Under the pieces are notes generated by a model. That model was not told the DNA's origin, searched no databases, and saw only the letters and a program-made list of their open reading frames with translations. From Fidelibacterota bacterium (GTDB lineage: Bacteria; Fidelibacterota; Marinisomatia; Marinisomatales; SCKK01), in NCBI GenBank assembly GCA_004124475.1, contig SCKK01000022.1, positions 1 through 54,267 of the forward strand: a stretch of DNA of 54,267 bases. The letters are read 5' to 3'. Positions 50,258-54,267 of this stretch are shown piece by piece; position 1 is the stretch's first letter; each line of letters starts with the position of its first letter. The position numbers and the translations under genes were made by a program.

Positions 50258-51187
50258 TTAGTTAAGGCAATCAATAAAATGCTGAATTTTAGGTTTCCCT
50301 TTTCCTAACAGCACCGTGATGATATCAAACCTAAATTCTCCCTGCTGATCATGCTCACTCGTATAAATTTCAAATACGTTTTCTAATTTTTCTAATTTTT
50401 TTTCATCCACTTGTGATTCCGGATCTCCGAGTTTGGTTTGTGAGGCAGTTTTTACTTCTACAAAAATCGTCGACCCCATGTTCCACGCTATGATGTCAAT
50501 CTCACCATACGGTGCTGCATTATAATTCATATCTACAATTTCATAGCCGTTATGAATCAAATACCGGGCAGCCAATCGCTCACCCCATTTCCCCAACATT
50601 CTTTCCTTTTTCAAATTAGATAACGTGGGTAAGTACTTTTTAACGGGATTGAACGATTTCCGGTGAATTGGACACGCGAGGTACTTCTGAAGATTCTCCA
50701 GATGCTCTCGTGTGCCGTACCCCTTATGCTGAGCAAAGTTATATTCAGGAAAGACTTCATGATAATTTCGCATCATTCGATCCCGGGTGACCTTTGCAAT
50801 GATGGATGCAGCGCTAATGACAGGTACTTTATCATCTCCATTAATAATACCACGGTTTTTTACGATTTGATCGGGTAGTGCATACCCATCAATCAACGCC
50901 TCGTCAGGCTGTGGACTCAATTTTCCGATTGCTATCCGCATGGCTTTCCGGGTTGCGGATAAAATATCTGTGTTATCGATTTCATCCTCGTGAACGATGC
51001 CGGTACCTAAAGAAATAGAACTCTTAGAAATCACCCGAAAAAGGTCTTCCCTCCTCTTTTCTGAGAGCTTCTTAGAATCACGCAGTCCCTCGATACTGTG
51101 CTTATCGGGAAGGATCACAGCCGCTGCTACCACGGGACCAGCCAAGGGTCCGCGGCCGGCTTCGTCAACACCAGCGATAAGTGTCAT
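50258..51187 (-). CDS. rnhB: RNase HII fused to YraN-type (UPF0102) nuclease-fold domain
   Basis: A 309-residue fusion. Residues 1-190 are RNase HII: D8 and E9 in GVDEAGRGPLAGPVVAAAV, D100 in LIDGYALP and D136 in AKVTRDRMM complete the active site, and HKGYGTREH is typical. Residues about 196-309 are a YraN domain: KWGERLAARYLIHNGYEIV, YGEIDIIAW and FVEVKTASQ have the endonuclease-fold (GExD...ExK) residues. The genes are neighbours in many bacteria, so the fusion unites two RNA/DNA maintenance functions. There is no stop or frame change between the two parts. Confidence 0.94.
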   Translation of the reverse strand: MTLIAGVDEAGRGPLAGPVVAAAVILPDKHSIEGLRDSKKLSEKRREDLFRVISKSSISLGTGIVHEDEIDNTDILSATRKAMRIAIGKLSPQPDEALIDGYALPDQIVKNRGIINGDDKVPVISAASIIAKVTRDRMMRNYHEVFPEYNFAQHKGYGTREHLENLQKYLACPIHRKSFNPVKKYLPTLSNLKKERMLGKWGERLAARYLIHNGYEIVDMNYNAAPYGEIDIIAWNMGSTIFVEVKTASQTKLGDPESQVDEKKLEKLENVFEIYTSEHDQQGEFRFDIITVLLGKGKPKIQHFIDCLN

Positions 51188-51353
51188 TCAATAATCCCTC
51201 GCACTCATTGCAATCCCGATTCATAGGGAGAAGCAATCTCGTTGGTTTAGCAAATCCTGTATTATGGGATTGTTTCGTCGTTCCTCCTCGCCTGTCTGAC
51301 GACAAGACACGCAATTAATGGATTAATAGTAACATAATTAGTGAAGCGCCATT

Positions 51354-51614
51354 TTAATCACAACAACAATCATCCACAATCTTGACAGTAGTCTCCTCTA
51401 TTTCAGTGCCGCCGATCAATTTAAACCTCATACAGGCTTCTAATTCGATATCAGGTATATCACCCAAGGTCGTCAAATCTTCTGCCGTTACCATACGAAA
51501 AATAAATCCTTGGGCAATTGTCCCGCCACAGTCCGAACAGTCTTCATTCTCACATGATAATGAGATAAGTGTAATCACCGCAACCGTACCTAAAAGAATT
51601 GCGATACTTTTCAT
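51354..51614 (-). CDS. Small cysteine-rich lipoprotein
   Basis: An 86-residue protein with a lipoprotein signal (ITLISLSC, lipobox Cys at about 21), CENEDCSDCGG after it, and a final DDCCCD. Seven or more cysteines in a short chain suggest a metal or disulfide-bonded fold. No family recognised. It lies just downstream of the large glycosidase gene with 18 bp between, and may be co-transcribed. Confidence 0.55.
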   Translation of the reverse strand: MKSIAILLGTVAVITLISLSCENEDCSDCGGTIAQGFIFRMVTAEDLTTLGDIPDIELEACMRFKLIGGTEIEETTVKIVDDCCCD

Positions 51615-51632
51615 TTTTTATCCCCTTTATTT

Positions 51633-53918
51633 TCAATTTAATAAAAGCATCTTTTTGGTCTGGACAGCGTCACCCAATTTAATCTGGTAAAAATAAATTC
51701 CGGAACTTACCCTTTTTCCCAATTCATTAGTCCCATCCCATGAAACTTGATGAGATCCTTTATCCTGCCATTCATTTTGTAACTTCCGGACTTGACGTCC
51801 CAATACATCGAAAATTACTAATTTTACAGGTCCATTTTCGGTTAAATCATATCGTATTTGTGTAATTGGATTAAATGGATTCGGAAAGTTCTGATATAGA
51901 ATAAAGGATTCAGGGAGTGTAGTTCTTTCTTCACCTACAGATGCACTACTCACCAATTCATTATACAAGTTAGCATAAGGACTTAATGCAGATTTGGGGA
52001 TATCAGTATCTTTCCTTATCAAACCTGAGAATCTCATAAAAGTTGCAAGATCACCTCCACCCCCGACACTTTCATCTTCTTCAGAAGTTAAGGAAAAATA
52101 GAAAAAGCCATTGATCCCATTTTCAACAGCTGATGAGAGTGCAGATTGGATATAATTTATCTGGCGATTTTCGGAATAGTAAACAGCATCTTCAGCCAAA
52201 AGAATTGTGTCAGGAGGATCATCAAATTCAATTCCTGGATAGCCGGTTTCAATGAGCCAGACCGGTTTATCAGGATAACCCAACCCCTTCAATGCTCGGC
52301 GGACTGCCCATACGTATTCACCTACGGAAAATCCCATAACCGGTAACGCAGAAATCTGATTGGGATAATAGTTAAATCCTATAATGTCCAGATCATCTAC
52401 CCAACTCTCCAATGATCTCATAAAACCTAACATATGCAGATCGTGTGTAATCAAAGCCGTTGGATCTTCCGTTCGAACAGCATCGACCAATATTGCCATC
52501 ACCTGGTCTCTGAAATCCGTATCTAACCAGATATCCCCCTTTCGCCACCACTCTGGCAGGGATGCTGCAAATCCGGCAGCATTCAGTTCATTTTCCACCT
52601 GCCAAACGGATATCTGATCTGCGAACCTTTTTACAGTGGCAAAAGCATATATTTTTAAATTGTATAGATACGTTTGGGCATTAACGCCTACAAATCCATC
52701 TGCAGGAACCCAATCCGGGGAAGCTGGAGCGATCCTTAACCCGGAATCGTCCGGAGGCATCCTGTCCTGATGTCCTACTCCAATCGCCATGAATGGAGTA
52801 AATCCCAGTTCTGTACTCAAATCAAGAATATTCTGTACATCGTCAAACCCGCTAACATCCCAATGCTCTGTATCAGATAGTAGACTATCGATCTGGTCAG
52901 GAGTTACACTTGCCGGATCTAAACCATCGCCGGTGTAAGCTTTTATCTGGATTTTTCTCCAAAATGTCTCCATACGGAATCCATTGATTCCAAGTGAATC
53001 CATAATACCAAACGCTGTGGATACGCGTTGAGACTCCTCCCAATCTGTGTGCCAATGAAATCCACGCTGTAACTGGTGATATAAAAAGCTGAATCCACCC
53101 AATTCGAATTGTGAACCCGATATTACGGCGGGTTCAATCCCCACGAAGGCGAGAGAATCCTCTGTCGTCCCTGTAAGGAAATTAATTTCGTGGATGAGTT
53201 GTGTTACATCCTGTTCCGGGTCATATTCCGTCAATAGTTTCATGTCCATGGGAAAGCTTGCTAAGGCTTCCTGTACCAATTCAGGATTATCAATCCCAAA
53301 AGAAGAAATCAGGTCACCCATTCCGAAAACTGATCCAAAGTCCAGGCTATCAAAGGCAGCTACTAATTCATCTAAAACCTGATTTAATAATATGGAGATA
53401 CTGGATTCAATTGTGTCGGTCAGAGCTCCACAGAAAGGTGCACCACTCGCATTTACATCAACCACAGGTTCCAAGACTTCCGGCTCACTGGCCTCAATTA
53501 AAAAATCTCCATAAGAAAACTGACTTGTACCCCCGGAAATAAATCCAAGGTTTGAGATGACAGTAGTAAAGTCGCAACCTAATCCGGAAATTAAAATTGT
53601 CCATCCATCCAATGATATCTGCCACATAAAATCATTCGTTCCTGTTGTATCGACCAAATACCGAACATTGATATCCTCCGGAGGCGTAAAACCGGTTATA
53701 ATCAAGCTGGTATTTTGCTCAAGACTATCAACATGTGCCGAAAAATCAATACTGTCCATTGCCGCATCATATCCCTCTTGAATAGCTCTATCCACAAAAT
53801 CTTCTTCCATGTTGTGTTTATGACCATTCATTCTGAAGGCAAAAGTCGATAATTCTTGTGTAGATATATTAGATGTGGTAAGGATTAATAATAAAAAAAA
53901 CTGAATTTTCATCTTCAT
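51633..53918 (-). CDS. Secreted clan GH-A-like glycosidase with sorting domain
   Basis: A 761-residue exported protein. After a signal peptide (about 1-20) there is a non-catalytic N-terminal region to about 270. A TIM-barrel like clan GH-A hydrolases follows, with the acid/base in VWQVENELNA and the nucleophile in VWLIETGYPG. The C-terminus carries a type IX-like sorting domain (YQNFPNPFNPITQIRYDLTENGPVKLVIFDVLGRQV) and ends TKKMLLLN. It should hydrolyse or bind an extracellular polysaccharide; the exact family (GH5, GH39 or GH53-like) is not resolvable here. Confidence 0.8.
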   Translation of the reverse strand: MKMKIQFFLLLILTTSNISTQELSTFAFRMNGHKHNMEEDFVDRAIQEGYDAAMDSIDFSAHVDSLEQNTSLIITGFTPPEDINVRYLVDTTGTNDFMWQISLDGWTILISGLGCDFTTVISNLGFISGGTSQFSYGDFLIEASEPEVLEPVVDVNASGAPFCGALTDTIESSISILLNQVLDELVAAFDSLDFGSVFGMGDLISSFGIDNPELVQEALASFPMDMKLLTEYDPEQDVTQLIHEINFLTGTTEDSLAFVGIEPAVISGSQFELGGFSFLYHQLQRGFHWHTDWEESQRVSTAFGIMDSLGINGFRMETFWRKIQIKAYTGDGLDPASVTPDQIDSLLSDTEHWDVSGFDDVQNILDLSTELGFTPFMAIGVGHQDRMPPDDSGLRIAPASPDWVPADGFVGVNAQTYLYNLKIYAFATVKRFADQISVWQVENELNAAGFAASLPEWWRKGDIWLDTDFRDQVMAILVDAVRTEDPTALITHDLHMLGFMRSLESWVDDLDIIGFNYYPNQISALPVMGFSVGEYVWAVRRALKGLGYPDKPVWLIETGYPGIEFDDPPDTILLAEDAVYYSENRQINYIQSALSSAVENGINGFFYFSLTSEEDESVGGGGDLATFMRFSGLIRKDTDIPKSALSPYANLYNELVSSASVGEERTTLPESFILYQNFPNPFNPITQIRYDLTENGPVKLVIFDVLGRQVRKLQNEWQDKGSHQVSWDGTNELGKRVSSGIYFYQIKLGDAVQTKKMLLLN

Positions 53919-53980
53919 ATTTTCTTATTACTCATGTATACAGGATTAATTAAATGTAAAGGAATTTACATACTACTTGA

Positions 53981-54001
53981 ATTCAACTATTAAGTGCAAC
54001 T
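53981..54001. repeat. IS30 left terminal inverted repeat
   Basis: ATTCAACTATTAAGTGCAACT is the inverted partner of 141-161 (19 of 21 bases). It opens the second IS30-family copy, which runs past the window end. Confidence 0.7.
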
Positions 54002-54076
54002 CAAACACTGTTTGTAAAGAAAGCGGAGCTGCTGTAGGCTCTCCTCTTTTCTTTAAGACAAAAATGAGGAGCACAA

Positions 54077-54267
54077 ATGAGACACTACAGCCAGGTCACG
54101 CTGGAACAAAGATACGGAATATATTCTTTGCTTAAAACAGGTCATAATCAATCAGAAATTGCTGAAGTGATTGGCGTCCATAAATCGACAATTAGCCGAG
54201 AAGTGAAGCGGAACCGTGGCCAACGCGGCTATCGACATAAACAGGCTCATGCCAAGGCGCTAGATCA
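54077..54267 (+). CDS. IS30-family transposase, N-terminal fragment (cut by window end)
   Basis: Begins MRHYSQVTLEQRYGIYSLLKTGHNQ and continues into the helix-turn-helix SEIAEVIGVHKSTISREVKRNRGQRGYR, typical of IS30 transposases. The frame is open to the last base, 63 codons in. TGAGGA lies about 10 bp upstream of the ATG. With the fragment at 1-159 it shows both ends of similar elements in the same orientation. Confidence 0.88.
   Translation, partial: MRHYSQVTLEQRYGIYSLLKTGHNQSEIAEVIGVHKSTISREVKRNRGQRGYRHKQAHAKALD

Noticed and set aside
1-54267. A 54-kb IS30 composite transposon
   Set aside because: Contents are largely housekeeping, and the IS copies coincide with the window limits, so an assembly or window effect is more likely.

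Overview
The window looks like a chromosomal stretch of an uncultured FCB-group bacterium, most likely Candidatus Marinimicrobia (Neomarinimicrobiota) or a near relative. Two secreted proteins end in type IX-like sorting domains with PNPFNP motifs (32073-33899, 51633-53918). A secreted carboxypeptidase ends in a dockerin-like repeat, and there is a natural RNase HII-YraN fusion. No rRNA or ribosomal protein genes are present, so the placement is an inference. The window begins inside the 3' end of one IS30-family element and ends inside the 5' end of another in the same orientation. These are probably assembly or window limits at a repeated IS.

Layout. 0.2-4.2 kb: SnoaL-like protein, CBS-pair protein and a complete split proton-translocating transhydrogenase operon (pntAA-pntAB-pntB). 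4.4-14 kb: acyl-CoA metabolism (crotonase, AtuA-type proteins, carboxyltransferase beta, acyltransferase) with much decay: a ComEC relic, a cupin with a stop at codon 7, a frameshifted ORF6N gene and a duplicated carboxyltransferase 3' end. 14.2-19.6 kb: thioesterase, accA and a small surface-polysaccharide operon (rfbD, polyprenol-phosphate mannosyltransferase-like, GT2/sugar-transferase fusion). 20.1-23.5 kb: an array of minus-strand genes separated by attC-like sites, that is, an integron cassette cluster without an integrase, ended by an IS110-family remnant. 23.8-30.6 kb: a compact AT-rich eight-gene operon joining a complete Liv-type ABC importer to an isoprenyl diphosphate synthase-like protein, an M28 peptidase-like protein and a five-helix membrane protein. 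A further attC-like site and two unknown genes follow (30.7-31.9 kb). 32-37.3 kb: secreted S8 and M14 peptidases and gpsA. 37.5-38.5 kb: tRNA-Leu(CAA), a REP/RAYT relic zone. 38.5-44.6 kb: a four-gene plus-strand envelope operon. 44.7 kb: a candidate small RNA with promoter and terminator. 44.8-54 kb: coiled-coil proteins, secreted proteins, lepB, the rnhB-yraN fusion, a lipoprotein, and a clan GH-A-like secreted glycosidase. A 175-bp MITE interrupts one gene start here.

Most promising as an undescribed system is the Liv/isoprenyl-synthase/M28 operon. An importer, a prenyl-chain synthase and a cytoplasmic peptidase in one overlapping transcription unit suggest uptake and processing of an amino-acid, peptide or prenylated compound. 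It sits between attC-like sites, as if acquired with the cassette array. The function is inference; the gene content and overlaps are seen directly. Palindromic REP-like families (TCCCGA...TCGGGA and CCTGTC...GACAGG) are scattered through the intergenic regions.
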